Shown: positions 25,059-35,147, counted from the first letter of the stretch. The stretch: 64,000 nucleotides of DNA from Paraburkholderia phenazinium (GCF_900141745.1 NZ_FSRM01000002.1:2976001-3040000), one strand, 5' to 3'. Notes: generated by a model not told the origin, from the sequence alone. Numbers and translations: made by a program.

Positions 25059-26738
25059 TTGACCGGTCCGCAGCTCTCCCGGACACCCGCGCGGACCGCC
25101 CACCCCGTCGCCGCTCAGGCGAGCCCATGCGACGAACTCGTCATCGGCGCGCAGCCGCCCGCGCCCGGGCGCCCATGCCGCTACAAGCGGCTCGCTCTGG
25201 CGGCCACCATCCTCGGATCGAGCATGGCGTTTATCGACGGCTCGGTGGTCAACGTCGCCCTGCCCTCCATCCAGGCGGAACTCGGAGCGAGCGTGGCGGC
25301 CATCCAGTGGGTCGTCAATGCCTATCTGCTGTTTCTCGGTTCGCTCGTGCTGGTGGGCGGCTCGCTCGGTGACAAGCTCGGACGGCGCACCATCTTCATC
25401 ACCGGTATCGTCATTTTTACGCTGGCCTCGGCCGGCTGTGGATTCGCGCCGAACGCGGCCACATTGATCGCCGCACGCGCGGTGCAAGGCATCGGCGCAG
25501 CGTTGCTGGTGCCCAGCAGTCTGGCGATTATCGGCGCGGTCTTCGATGTAGACGAGCGCGGCAAGGCTATCGGCACCTGGGCGGGGGTGGGTGCCATCAC
25601 CTCGGCGGTGGGGCCGGTGGCGGGCGGCTGGCTGGTCGACGCGTTTTCGTGGCGGGCGATCTTCTTTCTGAATCTGCCGATTGCCTGCGCGACAGTGGCA
25701 CTCGCGCTTGTGGCGGTGCCCAACAGTCATAAGACCGACGCGCCGAAACTGCTCGACTGGCTCGGCGCGGCGGCCGCTGCAGCGGGGCTCGCCGCGCTGA
25801 CCTACGGTCTGACGATAGCCTCCACGCGCGGGCTCGCGGATCGCCGGGTGCTTGGCCTGATCGGCGCGGGCGTGGTGGTGCTGATCGCCTTCGTCATGAT
25901 CGAGGCGAGGAGCCGCAACCCCATGATGCCGCTCGACGTGTTCCAATCGCGCGATTTCGTCGGCGCGAACCTCGTGACGCTGCTGCTGTACTTCGGCCTG
26001 GGCGGTGTGCTGTTTTTCCTGCCGTTCACGCTGATTCGCGCTTACGGATACAGCGCCACTGCAGCCGGCGGCGCGTTGCTGCCGTTGCCGGTGACGATCG
26101 GGCTGCTGTCGCGCTTCACCGGCGATCTGACCCGCCGTTACGGCGCGCGAGCGCTGCTGACAGTGGGACCCTGCGTCGCTGCGGCCGGCTTCGCCATGCT
26201 GGCGTTGCCGTGGGTGCGCGGCGAGTATTGGAGCGGCTTCTTTCCTGCGATGATCGTGCTCGGGCTAGGCCTGACCATCACCGTTGCGCCGCTGACGACG
26301 ACGGTCATGGCGGCGGTATCGGCTGAGCGGACCGGGGTTGCCTCCGGCATCAACAACGCGGTCGCCCGGGTGGCGAGTCTGCTGGCGATCGCCGTACTCG
26401 GAATTGTGTTTGTGTGGTCGCATAACACGGCGCTAGCAGCGCGGCTGGTTCAGTTGCATGTGCCGCAGGAGGCGCAGCGCGCGGGGCAGTTGCTGGAGCC
26501 GGGTGCGGATTTAGCAGGCTCGTCAGCGCCGAGCGCTTCCGGCGCGCACGACGCGGCACCGAGGGCGGCGCAACCGTTACCGGCGTCTGCGTCCGCAGCT
26601 TCGCCAGATTCACCCGCGCTTGCCCGCGCACAGGCGGACGCGCTCGGCGCAGCGCTGCGCGCAGTCGCGCTGGCCTCGGCTGCTTGCGCGCTGGCCGCAG
26701 CGGCCCTCGCAGCCGCTACCGTGCAGCGCCGCAAATGA
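25059..26738 (+). CDS. MFS exporter, DHA2 family, TTG start
   Basis: A 559-residue, 14-helix transporter. It shows the DHA2 helix-1 signature (MAFIDGSVVNVALPSIQAE), motif A (GGSLGDKLGRRTIF) and motif C (AVGPVAGGWLVDAFS). The start is a TTG at 25059 with CAGGAG seven bases upstream. The N-terminal 40 residues are Pro/Ala-rich and cytoplasmic. Near the C-terminus, between the last two helices, is an Ala/Ser/Pro-rich insert of about 70 residues that looks disordered. Substrate unknown. Convergence is absent downstream: the MscS gene follows on the same strand after 253 bases. Confidence 0.88.
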   Translation: MTGPQLSRTPARTAHPVAAQASPCDELVIGAQPPAPGRPCRYKRLALAATILGSSMAFIDGSVVNVALPSIQAELGASVAAIQWVVNAYLLFLGSLVLVGGSLGDKLGRRTIFITGIVIFTLASAGCGFAPNAATLIAARAVQGIGAALLVPSSLAIIGAVFDVDERGKAIGTWAGVGAITSAVGPVAGGWLVDAFSWRAIFFLNLPIACATVALALVAVPNSHKTDAPKLLDWLGAAAAAAGLAALTYGLTIASTRGLADRRVLGLIGAGVVVLIAFVMIEARSRNPMMPLDVFQSRDFVGANLVTLLLYFGLGGVLFFLPFTLIRAYGYSATAAGGALLPLPVTIGLLSRFTGDLTRRYGARALLTVGPCVAAAGFAMLALPWVRGEYWSGFFPAMIVLGLGLTITVAPLTTTVMAAVSAERTGVASGINNAVARVASLLAIAVLGIVFVWSHNTALAARLVQLHVPQEAQRAGQLLEPGADLAGSSAPSASGAHDAAPRAAQPLPASASAASPDSPALARAQADALGAALRAVALASAACALAAAALAAATVQRRK

Positions 26739-26779
26739 CGTATCTGCCGAGCAGCCAGGCGTCTAGCGTCTGGCTGACA

Positions 26780-26801
26780 CACGCCCGCGGCCGCAGGCGT
26801 G
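26780..26801 (+). terminator. GC-rich hairpin after the DHA2 exporter
   Basis: CACGCC (26780-26785) pairs with GGCGTG (26796-26801), enclosing the self-complementary GCGGCCGC. It lies 41 bases after the exporter stop. No T-run follows, so it is a weak terminator candidate. Confidence 0.35.
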
Positions 26802-26991
26802 CATAATCGTTGCACAGTCTTAGCTTACGATTCACCGACGCGCTCGACGCAAGGCCGGTTTATCGTCGATCGGTCCCCATCGTGCGGAACTTGCGTAGCC
26901 AAGCCGCTGTCGTTTTATATTTCAGTCAATCCGGCCGAATTGGCCCGTACCCGGACGGCGCCGATCATCGCGGCCGTCCCGCTTATCCCCT

Positions 26992-29646
26992 ATGCGCAAA
27001 CTACTCATCGTCTGGTTGTTGATCCTGTTCGCTGCGCCCGCCTTCGCTGCCGCGCCAGCGCCGGCCTCCACGGCCACTCCGCCCGTCACGCTGACGCCTG
27101 CTCAGGCCCGGCAAGCGCTGGTGGTCCTCAACGACCCCAAACAGCGGGCCCAGATCGTCGACACGCTGCACGCAATCGCCGCAGCCGGCGCGCTTAGCGC
27201 ACCACCGGCCTCGGCGTCCACGGCTGCCTCTGCGCCGGCTCCAGCCTCGGCGGCAAGCGGCGCGGCGGCCACCGTACGCGCCGCGTTCGAATCGAACGGT
27301 CTCGCCTCACAATTGGCCCGCGAGGGCGCCCATGGCGCCGTACAGGTGGCGGGTGCGCTGCGCCGCTCGCTGGCGGCCCTGCTCGACGTGACGTCCGTGC
27401 GCGTATGGTGGATCGCGTTGATGAACGACCCGCAGCAGCGCGGCGAACTGGGCACCATTGTCCTCACGCTGCTCGGCGCACTGATCCCCGCGCTTGCCTT
27501 TGAATGGCTGACGCGCCGCCTGCTGCGCAAGGCGCTCACGGCGCTGGCGAACCGCCGCAATATGGACCCGCGCGAGATGTTTCTCGACGAACCGCCGGAG
27601 GTGGTCGCAGATGCCGACAGCACTGCTCCGGCCGCCGACGCAACCCTTGCTGCAACCCCACCTGCGCAAACCGTCTCGAGCGACGGCGATGCCCTTGCCG
27701 AGTCCGACGCCGAACTGGCGGCTGCCGGTGCTGCCCCTACCTCCGCCCCTGCCCCCGCTCCTGCCCCGGCCACGCCAGACGCGAACGCTACATCTGGCCA
27801 GCGGCACGCCGCGGTCCACTACTCGCTGATGCGCCGTCTGCCGCGTGCCGCGCTGCGCATGGTGGTTCGATGCGTTCCGCTCGCCGTCTTCATTGGCGTA
27901 GCAAGCCTGCTGATGTCAGTCCTCTCCGAGGACGGCACTCCGCAAGACCATGCCCTCGATTCGATCATCGATATCTATGTGCTGAGCCGCGTGATCGTGA
28001 TCGTCAGCGGCTTCTTTCTGCAACCCGACGCGCCACGTCTGCGGCTCCTGCAGATGGGCAGCAGATGGGCAGCGTTTACGCAGCGCTGGGTGGTGATGAT
28101 CGTCAGCGTGGTCGGCGCGGGCTCGGCGCTCGCCGAGACCGCAGTGGCGCTTGGGCTGAACGACGACGCACACACCGCGCTGATGAAAGTGGTCGCGCTG
28201 ATCGGCCACGTCATGATCTCGCTGCTGATCCTGCAATGCCGCCGGCCGGTCGCCGCGCGCATCCGGGTACGCTGCGCCGCCAGCCGGTCGCTGGCGGTAT
28301 TCGGCAACGCGCTCGCCGATTCGTGGGCCACGATCAGCGTGTTCGTCGTGATGGCGCTGTGGTTCGTGTGGGCGCTTGATGTTCGCAACGGCTATCACAC
28401 GCTGGTGCATCTGGGCGGCATTTCGATCGCGGTGCTGGTAGGCGCGCGGGTCGTGTCTATCGTGATCTTCGGCGCACTCGCGCGGATGTTCGACTCGCAG
28501 AACGGCCAGACCAACGACTCTCTCGTTCATCAGCACGCCTACCGCTATTACCCGCTGCTGCGCCACGTCGTCTCGTCGGTGGTCGGCGTGATCACCGTGC
28601 TGGTGCTGTTCCAGGTGTGGGGCGCCAACGTGGCAGTGCTGTTCGAGAGCGGCACCATCGGCCACCGGCTCGCTTCCGCGCTGGTGACGATTGCCATCGC
28701 CGCGGGCGTTGCGCTGTTCGTGTGGGAAGCGGCCAACGTCACCGTCGAACGGCGTCTGCACCAGTGGACCACTGCGGGTGACCTCGTGCGCGCCGCCCGC
28801 CTGCGCACCTTGCTGCCGATGCTGCGCAGCCTGCTGTTCGTCGTGATTGCCCTCGTCGTGGTCCTCACCGGGCTCAGCGAACTCGGTGTGAATATCGGAC
28901 CGCTGCTGGCCGGCGCCAGCATCTTCGGCGTGGCGCTCGGCTTCGGTTCGCAAAAGCTGGTGCAGGACTTCATCACGGGCATTTTCCTGCTGATGGAAAA
29001 CGCCATGCAGGTCGGCGACTGGGTCACGCTCGCTGGCGTGTCGGGCACCGTCGAATATCTGTCGATCCGCACGGTGCGTCTGCGCGGCGGCGACGGCTCG
29101 CTGTACACGGTGCCGTTCAGTTCGGTGTCGACGGTCAACAATACCAATCGCGGCCTCGGCAATGCTGCCGTGAAGGTCAGCATCATCTATGGTCAGGACG
29201 TCGACCTCGCGATCGCCACGCTCAAGGAGATTGGTGCGTCTCTGCGCGAGGATCCACAGTTCAAGGACGGCATCCTGTCCGACTTCGCGTACTGGGGGAT
29301 CGACTCCGTCGACGGCTCGGCGATAACGATGTCCGGTCAGATCCAGTGCCGCGATAGCGGGCGCTGGGGCGTACAGCGCGAATTCAACCGGCGCGTGGCC
29401 CAATTGTTTCAGGAACGCGGCATCCAGATTGCGAATCCGCAGCGCACGGTGTTCGTACGGGGCGATGGAGCGACGCCTCCTGAAGCGGCGGATGAGGCTA
29501 CAGGGGGTTCGGCCGAGGTGACTGCGCCGGAAGCGCAACCGCCAGTGCAAGGCACAGCGCAGACACCCACGCAGCCGCCAGCACAGGCATCAACGCAAGC
29601 GGCAGGCGAAGCACGGCCCGATCCGGCGAGGCGCTCGGGCTCCTGA
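26992..29646 (+). CDS. Large MscS-family mechanosensitive channel (YbiO-like)
   Basis: An 884-residue inner-membrane protein. A signal peptide (about 1-20) is followed by an Ala/Pro-rich periplasmic segment to residue 140, then about eight to ten helices, interrupted by a low-complexity Ala/Pro/Asp insert at about 205-270. The MscS core is at about 620-800: pore helix with AGASIFGVALGFGSQKLVQD, then the beta domain (VGDWVTLAGVSGTVEYLSI) and YTVPFSSVSTVNNTNRG. Such channels release solutes at hypo-osmotic shock. The C-terminal 50 residues are Ala/Pro/Thr-rich. It is convergent with the helicase gene. Confidence 0.92.
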   Translation: MRKLLIVWLLILFAAPAFAAAPAPASTATPPVTLTPAQARQALVVLNDPKQRAQIVDTLHAIAAAGALSAPPASASTAASAPAPASAASGAAATVRAAFESNGLASQLAREGAHGAVQVAGALRRSLAALLDVTSVRVWWIALMNDPQQRGELGTIVLTLLGALIPALAFEWLTRRLLRKALTALANRRNMDPREMFLDEPPEVVADADSTAPAADATLAATPPAQTVSSDGDALAESDAELAAAGAAPTSAPAPAPAPATPDANATSGQRHAAVHYSLMRRLPRAALRMVVRCVPLAVFIGVASLLMSVLSEDGTPQDHALDSIIDIYVLSRVIVIVSGFFLQPDAPRLRLLQMGSRWAAFTQRWVVMIVSVVGAGSALAETAVALGLNDDAHTALMKVVALIGHVMISLLILQCRRPVAARIRVRCAASRSLAVFGNALADSWATISVFVVMALWFVWALDVRNGYHTLVHLGGISIAVLVGARVVSIVIFGALARMFDSQNGQTNDSLVHQHAYRYYPLLRHVVSSVVGVITVLVLFQVWGANVAVLFESGTIGHRLASALVTIAIAAGVALFVWEAANVTVERRLHQWTTAGDLVRAARLRTLLPMLRSLLFVVIALVVVLTGLSELGVNIGPLLAGASIFGVALGFGSQKLVQDFITGIFLLMENAMQVGDWVTLAGVSGTVEYLSIRTVRLRGGDGSLYTVPFSSVSTVNNTNRGLGNAAVKVSIIYGQDVDLAIATLKEIGASLREDPQFKDGILSDFAYWGIDSVDGSAITMSGQIQCRDSGRWGVQREFNRRVAQLFQERGIQIANPQRTVFVRGDGATPPEAADEATGGSAEVTAPEAQPPVQGTAQTPTQPPAQASTQAAGEARPDPARRSGS

Positions 29647-29664
29647 ACCTGAGCCCGCGCCTCC

Positions 29665-31938
29665 TCAAGGCACCTGCCACCAGCGCGGCAGCAGGCGACG
29701 CACCTCGGGACGCCGGTAGCGGTCATCGATCAGATGCACGACACCGGTGTCCTGCTCGGTGCGGATCACCCGCCCGGCGGCCTGCACTACCTTCTGCAGC
29801 CCTGGATACAGGTACATGTAGTCGTAGCCGTTGCCGAACTTCGCCTCCATGGTGCGGCGCATCTGCTCGTTGACGTCGTTGATCTGCGGCAGGCCGAGCG
29901 TCGCAACAAACGCGCCGATAAGCTGCTCACCCACCAGGTCGACGCCCTCCGAGAACGCCCCGCCCAACACCGCGAAACCCACGCCTTGACCCATGGCCCG
30001 GAAGCGCGCGAGAAAAGCTTCACGCGCGGCTTCGTCCATGCCCTGCTCCTGCATCCACACCGGGACCTCGGGATAGCGCTCGCGCATCAACGCCACGACC
30101 CGTTGCAGATAATCGAAGCTGCTTAGAAAGCCAAGGTAGTTGCCGGGCTGCACCGCGTATTGCTGCGCGATCAGTTCGACGATCGGCGCGAGAGAGCGTT
30201 CGCGATCGCGCCAGCGTGTCGATACGTGGCTCGCGACATGCACCTTCAGTTGCTCCGCCCGAAACGGCCCCTCGACGTCGAGCCAACGGGTTTCTTCCGG
30301 AAGGCCGAGCGTGTCCCGATAGAAATGATGCGGACTCAGCGTGCCCGAGAACATCACGGTGGTGCGCGCCGCCGCGTAACGCGGGACGAGAAATGGCGCG
30401 GGGATCACGTTGCGCACACACAGCGTCGAGGCACGCGTAGCGGAAGCGCCAGAAACGAGCGTCGTGTCGAACACCGAATGCTCGCCGAACTGTTCAGCCA
30501 ATGACACGAAATGCATTGCATCGAAATAAAAACGCAGCTGCGTTTCATCGATCGACAACGGCGCCTCCGCCACTTGCTCGGTCACCGCACCGATCAGATT
30601 TTGCGCGGCGCTCAACAGGCGCGGCGGCACTTCGGAATGCACCTGGTAGCCCTCGGTCTGCGCGCGATTCAACGCATTCCACTCGCGATTGAGCCGTTCG
30701 AGCGGTTTGCGCAGCGCGATGGGGGCGCTCTTGCGCGCAGCGCGGAATGCGCTTTGCTCGAGTGAAGCCGTGTACATCCGGCGCGCCCGGTCGAGCAGGT
30801 TGTGCGCTTCGTCGACCAGCACCGCTATGCGCCACTGGTTCAACTGGGTTAGCGCGTAGAGCAACGCACTGCTGTCGTAGTAGTAGTTGTAGTCGCCTAC
30901 TACGATGTCGCTCCAGCGCACCAGTTCCTGCGCGAGATAGTACGGACAGACGTCGTGCGCGAGCGCCGCTGATCGCACAGTCGCGCGTTCGAGACGGCGA
31001 TGAGCAAGTGCCGTTCTGCGCGCCTCGTCGAGGCGGTCATAGAAACCTCGCGCGAGCGGACAGGAGTCGCCATGGCAAGCCTTGTCTGGATGCTCGCAGG
31101 CTTTGTCGCGCGCCACCAGTTCGAGTGTGCGCAATGGCAACGCGTTCACGTTGCCATTGGCCTCTGCGCCGGCATGCAACACGTCGACGGCATCCAGCGC
31201 AAGCGCTCGCCCCGGCGTCTTGGCGGTCAGAAAAAAGATCCGTTCCACCTGATCGGCCGCGCAGGCCTTGAGCAGCGGAAAAATGGTCGCGAGCGTCTTG
31301 CCGATGCCGGTAGGCGCCTGCGCCATCAAAGTCTGTCCGTCGCGTGCAGCGCGGTAAACCGATACCGCCAGTTCGCGCTGTCCGCTGCGAAACTCAGCAT
31401 GCGGAAACGCCAACGTGCCTAATGCCGCATTGCGTGCGTTACGGTGCGCCTCCTCTTGAGTGGCCCAGCCGATAAACCGCTCGCACTGCTCGACAAAAAA
31501 TGCTTCCAGAGAGGCCGCCGTGTGCAACTGGGACAGCACGGTCTCCTTCTGGCTCGCAATGTCGAAGTAGACCAGCGCCACATGCACCTCGGTCAGACCG
31601 CGCGAGTGACACAGCAGATGACCATAAACCAGTGCCTGAGCCCAATGCAATGCGCGGTGATTGTCCCGCATCGCCGCGAGGTCGCCACGATAGGTCTTGA
31701 CCTCTTCGATCCGATTGAGCACGGGGTCATACCCGTCCGCCCGGCCGCGCACGGTGAGGCTGCGATGTACACCGGTCAGCGTAATCTCCGCCTCGTAATC
31801 GTCAGCCCGCCGCCCCGCTACGGTGGCATGTCCCGCGATGCCCTCCGCAGCCGTGGGCGCGGGCGTAAAACGCAGATCGAGATCGCCGCGTTTCGCCGTG
31901 AACTCGCACAACGCCCGCACGGCCACAACGTAGGTCAT
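29665..31938 (-). CDS. Iron-sulfur superfamily 2 helicase (DinG/XPD type) fused to a RecB-like nuclease domain
   Basis: A 757-residue protein combining two activities. Residues 1-160 look like a PD-(D/E)XK nuclease of the RecB family: RGRADGYDPVLNRIEEVKTY gives D69 and E-V-K at 79-81. Residues from 180 are an XPD/DinG-type helicase: Walker A APTGIGKT at 208-215, four cysteines C281, C288, C293 and C331 placed for a 4Fe-4S cluster, DEAH at 376-379, and motif VI QAAGRVIRTEQD near the end. Such enzymes unwind 5'-3' and process damaged or branched DNA. The start overlaps the fan1 stop (ATGA), so both proteins should be made together. Confidence 0.88.
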   Translation of the reverse strand: MTYVVAVRALCEFTAKRGDLDLRFTPAPTAAEGIAGHATVAGRRADDYEAEITLTGVHRSLTVRGRADGYDPVLNRIEEVKTYRGDLAAMRDNHRALHWAQALVYGHLLCHSRGLTEVHVALVYFDIASQKETVLSQLHTAASLEAFFVEQCERFIGWATQEEAHRNARNAALGTLAFPHAEFRSGQRELAVSVYRAARDGQTLMAQAPTGIGKTLATIFPLLKACAADQVERIFFLTAKTPGRALALDAVDVLHAGAEANGNVNALPLRTLELVARDKACEHPDKACHGDSCPLARGFYDRLDEARRTALAHRRLERATVRSAALAHDVCPYYLAQELVRWSDIVVGDYNYYYDSSALLYALTQLNQWRIAVLVDEAHNLLDRARRMYTASLEQSAFRAARKSAPIALRKPLERLNREWNALNRAQTEGYQVHSEVPPRLLSAAQNLIGAVTEQVAEAPLSIDETQLRFYFDAMHFVSLAEQFGEHSVFDTTLVSGASATRASTLCVRNVIPAPFLVPRYAAARTTVMFSGTLSPHHFYRDTLGLPEETRWLDVEGPFRAEQLKVHVASHVSTRWRDRERSLAPIVELIAQQYAVQPGNYLGFLSSFDYLQRVVALMRERYPEVPVWMQEQGMDEAAREAFLARFRAMGQGVGFAVLGGAFSEGVDLVGEQLIGAFVATLGLPQINDVNEQMRRTMEAKFGNGYDYMYLYPGLQKVVQAAGRVIRTEQDTGVVHLIDDRYRRPEVRRLLPRWWQVP

Positions 31939-33686
31939 GCGTCCACCCCGGCGTCGATGGCAAGTTCGTCGTCGGCCCAGCGTACGTCGAGCACACGCAC
32001 CGGCATGCCGTGCTGCGCACAGTATTCGAGCCAGCGGATCTGGTTGTCCTGCAGACGATCGCCGGGCCCCTTTACTTCGATCAGCTCATAGCGCCGCTCG
32101 GCAGGCCAGAAGCGCACGAGATCCGGCAGGCCGGAACGGTTGCTGCGAATGTCGCGCAGGAGCCGTTCGAACCAGAGTTTCAGATGCGCGGCCGGCAGAC
32201 AATCGAGTGCCTGGGTGACGAGCTCGGGCGTCAAAACACTCCAGAACACGAACGGAGACTGCAACCCTGCCTTGCTCTCGAGATGCCGCAGTATCGTCTC
32301 GCGATACGCGCCACTGTCGAGTTGCGCGAGGCAAACTTCGAACTGCGCGGCGCGGCGCGCGTGGAAATCGGGCGCATGCAGATCAGCTGGGCCGCGCTGG
32401 AAAGGATGGAAAAACGCACCGGGGATCGCCGCGAACACAGGTTCCCAGCACAGCAAACCGAACAGCGAATTGATCAGCGCATTCTCGACATAGTGAACCG
32501 GCGCGTGCGGACAACCCAGATGATCGCGCGCGACGTATTCCACCGCGAGAGGCGCAGCGGGCCGAGGCAAAACCAGCGTACTGCGCTCGATGGGACGAGC
32601 CCCCGTGCCCCTCGCTACGTGTAGACCCAGACGGCGTTGCAGTCGCGGCAACATGCGAGCGAGACGCTGACGTTCCTCTTCGCTTTCCGGCCCTTCGGCC
32701 GCTTCCTGCGCCAGGGCGAACGCCGCCTCGAAACGGCCACAGCGCTCGAGCACCCGCATGCGCCGATGACGTGCCCCCGGCCAGGTGCAGCGTATATAGA
32801 CGCTCAGCGCCGCGTCCCACTGCTGCTGGCGTTCGCAATGCTGTCCGATACGAAAGAGCAGCTTGGCACGACGCGCTTCGAGCCACGGGTTACCGATTTC
32901 GATAGCAGCGATTTCGTCGAGCAGCGGGTCAACGGGCTCATCTGCGCTCAGTGTCTCGAGCGCTTCACGACAGGCGTGCAAGGCGAGATATCTATCCACA
33001 TCCGCGCGCTGTTGAAACGCCCGTGACGACGGAGAAAACGCCACCGTCTCGTACTGGAACACGCCGAGATCCGCGAGCACGAACTCCGACCAGTCCTGCT
33101 GCAGATTGCCGAAGAACATCAGCCTCAGACGTTCGCACAACGGCCCGACGGTGACATGAAACACACGGTCGGAGGTTTGCGGATTCCAGACGTCGTAGGG
33201 TTTGGCGTCGTGACCGGTCGCACGCAAGGCGTCGAGCAGATCCGACATGCGGAGCCCTTTGCGTGCCGGGACGTCGGTAAAAATCTGCTGCAGCTCCGGG
33301 CGGGTCGCCAGCGCGAATAGCTCGTCGAGGCTTAGATGAGGTGTAGCGTCGATCCAGCCAAGCGCAATCAATGGCGTGGCTGCGAGCAGTGGGCAGCCGA
33401 TTTCGTCGTAGATCAGGCGGCTGGCTTTGAAAAGCGTGCCTTTGCGCATCAGCATGCGCACGAGCAGCGCCCGCGATGCCTGTGGCAAGCGGCTGAACTC
33501 CGTGAGAAAGCTGCGCTCGTCGGGGCCGAGCACGTCGGCGTAGCGCTCGGCGAGCCATGCGAGCGCACGTTCGAAATTCAGCAGGTAGTAAAGCGCCCAG
33601 GGCGGCGGCGAGCTCTCCCCTGCCTGGCCGACAGGGGCAGCGGAAGGAACATCGATAGTAGCGACGGAGGGCGCGTCAGGAAACAT
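31935..33686 (-). CDS. FAN1-family structure-specific nuclease (VRR-NUC)
   Basis: A 583-residue homologue of FAN1, which cuts 5' flaps and unhooks DNA interstrand cross-links. The C-terminal VRR-NUC domain shows the catalytic set P521-D522, E537-V-K539 and Q549 (SGLPDLVRFW, YELIEVKGPGD, DNQIRWLEYC). The N-terminal half carries an SAP-like helical region (FSRLPQASRALLVRMLMRKG) and the middle is TPR-like. It is the first gene of an operon with the helicase-nuclease and lies 25 bases downstream of a perfect LexA-type box, so SOS control is likely. Confidence 0.9.
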   Translation of the reverse strand: MFPDAPSVATIDVPSAAPVGQAGESSPPPWALYYLLNFERALAWLAERYADVLGPDERSFLTEFSRLPQASRALLVRMLMRKGTLFKASRLIYDEIGCPLLAATPLIALGWIDATPHLSLDELFALATRPELQQIFTDVPARKGLRMSDLLDALRATGHDAKPYDVWNPQTSDRVFHVTVGPLCERLRLMFFGNLQQDWSEFVLADLGVFQYETVAFSPSSRAFQQRADVDRYLALHACREALETLSADEPVDPLLDEIAAIEIGNPWLEARRAKLLFRIGQHCERQQQWDAALSVYIRCTWPGARHRRMRVLERCGRFEAAFALAQEAAEGPESEEERQRLARMLPRLQRRLGLHVARGTGARPIERSTLVLPRPAAPLAVEYVARDHLGCPHAPVHYVENALINSLFGLLCWEPVFAAIPGAFFHPFQRGPADLHAPDFHARRAAQFEVCLAQLDSGAYRETILRHLESKAGLQSPFVFWSVLTPELVTQALDCLPAAHLKLWFERLLRDIRSNRSGLPDLVRFWPAERRYELIEVKGPGDRLQDNQIRWLEYCAQHGMPVRVLDVRWADDELAIDAGVDA

Positions 33687-33711
33687 CGGTCACCACGGGA
33701 CGATCAATGGA

Positions 33712-33727
33712 CTGTATGTTTGTACAG
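33712..33727 (-). promoter_or_regulatory. LexA (SOS) box upstream of the fan1-helicase operon
   Basis: CTGTATGTTTGTACAG matches the LexA consensus CTGT-N8-ACAG exactly and is followed by AT-rich sequence. It ends 25 bases from the fan1 start codon, where LexA would block the promoter. LexA-bound boxes of this form are established in gamma- and betaproteobacteria. Confidence 0.75.
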
Positions 33728-33913
33728 TATATGATAGCAAACCGCGCGTGGCTGGGGGATGGATTTGGCTATTCAGACGATGGGGCGGCACGTCCGTGAG
33801 ATGTATCATCGGCAAAACGCTTATGTCCGGATGGCATGTGCCCCACCGAAGGCACGCGTCCCGGAACATCCATACTGGGCGCAGGTGCTATTGCGCGCAT
33901 CCGGAACGATGCA

Positions 33914-34366
33914 ATGAAATTTGCTGTCAGCAATGTGGTGGCGGGGAGCTCCGATAGGCTCTTCGCGCTCTCCCAGGACTACTCCCGTAGAGTCGAGTGG
34001 GACCCGTTTGCGACACGCTCTGCATTGCTCAACGGGGCGGCGGCGCCCGCGGTCGGCGTCGATGAATACATCGAAAGTGCCGGCGGTCTGGTCATGGTGT
34101 CGCGTTATGTGTCCTTCCAGCCACCCCGTGTGGCCGCGGTCTCGATGATCGACGGCCCACGTCTCTTGGCCAGCTTCAGCGGCGGATGGAAATTCCGCCA
34201 GATATCCCCCACGCACTGCAAGGTCACGTTCACGTACAACTTCAGGACGTCGCCGATCTGGCTTCGCTGGGTGATGGAGCCGATTGCCGGTCTCTGGTAC
34301 CGGCGACAAACGCGCGCACGGCTGAATTGCTTCAAGGCGTGGGCCGAGACCATCTCCAGCGGATGA
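33914..34366 (+). CDS. SRPBCC-family (START-like) ligand-binding protein
   Basis: A 150-residue protein with the helix-grip fold: FAVSNVVAGSSDRLFALSQD, then YSRRVEWDPFATRSALLNG, strands ending with KFRQISPTHCKVTFTYNFRT and a C-terminal helix. Members bind lipids or polyketides or act as cyclases. The ATG at 33914 (MKFAVSNV) fits the first strand of the fold; an in-frame ATG at 33836 would add 26 unrelated residues. It is divergent from fan1, with about 230 bases between. Confidence 0.75.
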   Translation: MKFAVSNVVAGSSDRLFALSQDYSRRVEWDPFATRSALLNGAAAPAVGVDEYIESAGGLVMVSRYVSFQPPRVAAVSMIDGPRLLASFSGGWKFRQISPTHCKVTFTYNFRTSPIWLRWVMEPIAGLWYRRQTRARLNCFKAWAETISSG

Positions 34367-34463
34367 ACGAATAAACGAATCGGGAGACAATCGGGCGACA
34401 CGGCCTTGTCACCGGAAGAAACTGAGGCAACCGCTTGCAGTCGACCTGCGGCCCGATATCGCT

Positions 34464-34961
34464 TCAGGCGCTATCGACCGGCGATCGACTGCTGAGATAC
34501 GCGGTGACTGCCCCTGTCAGCGCCATGCCCTGCAACTCCTCAGGCGATGCCAGATGCGTGGCGACAATCTCACGATTATCAAGCCGCAGCTCGGGCAAGC
34601 GATCGAGGTGCAGTTCAAAGAAATGCACCCGGTCTCTTCGCCCGTCCCAAATGCCGTACACGCTGCCCGCGGGGCGTAATGGGTGCGGCGGGAGACCGAG
34701 CTCCTCTTCCATTTCGCGGTGCGCCGCTGCTTCGGGCGCCTCGCCAGGCTCGAGACTACCGCCGGGAAAATTCCACTCGTCGCGGTACGATGAGTGCACC
34801 AGCAACAGCGCCTGCCCGACATAGATTGCGACTAGCGCGCCCTCGTGGCGAGGCCGTCGAAGGTGCCACCAGGCGCGAGCGAGCCGGAATCCGAGGCGAA
34901 GCGCCATGCGCCAGACAGAGTCGACAAGCATGGCCAGACGCGCTCGCTCATGGCTCTGCAT
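34464..34961 (-). CDS. Nudix hydrolase
   Basis: A 165-residue protein. The Nudix box spans about residues 67-90 with GGSLEPGE and REMEEELG, giving the full GX5EX7REUXEEXGU pattern, so it should hydrolyse a nucleoside diphosphate-X substrate with Mg2+. The N-terminal 38 residues form a basic, hydrophobic helix (VWRMALRLGFRLARAWWHLR) that may associate with membrane. The ATG follows AAGGAGAG. Substrate not predictable. Confidence 0.87.
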   Translation of the reverse strand: MQSHERARLAMLVDSVWRMALRLGFRLARAWWHLRRPRHEGALVAIYVGQALLLVHSSYRDEWNFPGGSLEPGEAPEAAAHREMEEELGLPPHPLRPAGSVYGIWDGRRDRVHFFELHLDRLPELRLDNREIVATHLASPEELQGMALTGAVTAYLSSRSPVDSA

Positions 34962-35147
34962 GAGGTCTCTCCTTTCCTTTCATGGTCAGAGGATCTTCCG
35001 GTTCGTCGCGTTCGCGTGGGTTAGTCGTTTGGTGTCTGGTGTGCCGCTGCGTGAAAAAACTGTGCGGCTAGCGCGGGTATCGAATGGTTAAGACCTGCGG
35101 AGCATGCTTCCCGAAGCGCTGCACCGAAGCCGTCACGGCAAAGGTGA

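Noticed and set aside
27916..29550. 544-residue frame antisense to the MscS gene
   Set aside because: His/Asp/Arg-rich mirror of the channel sequence; the channel frame shows clear family motifs.
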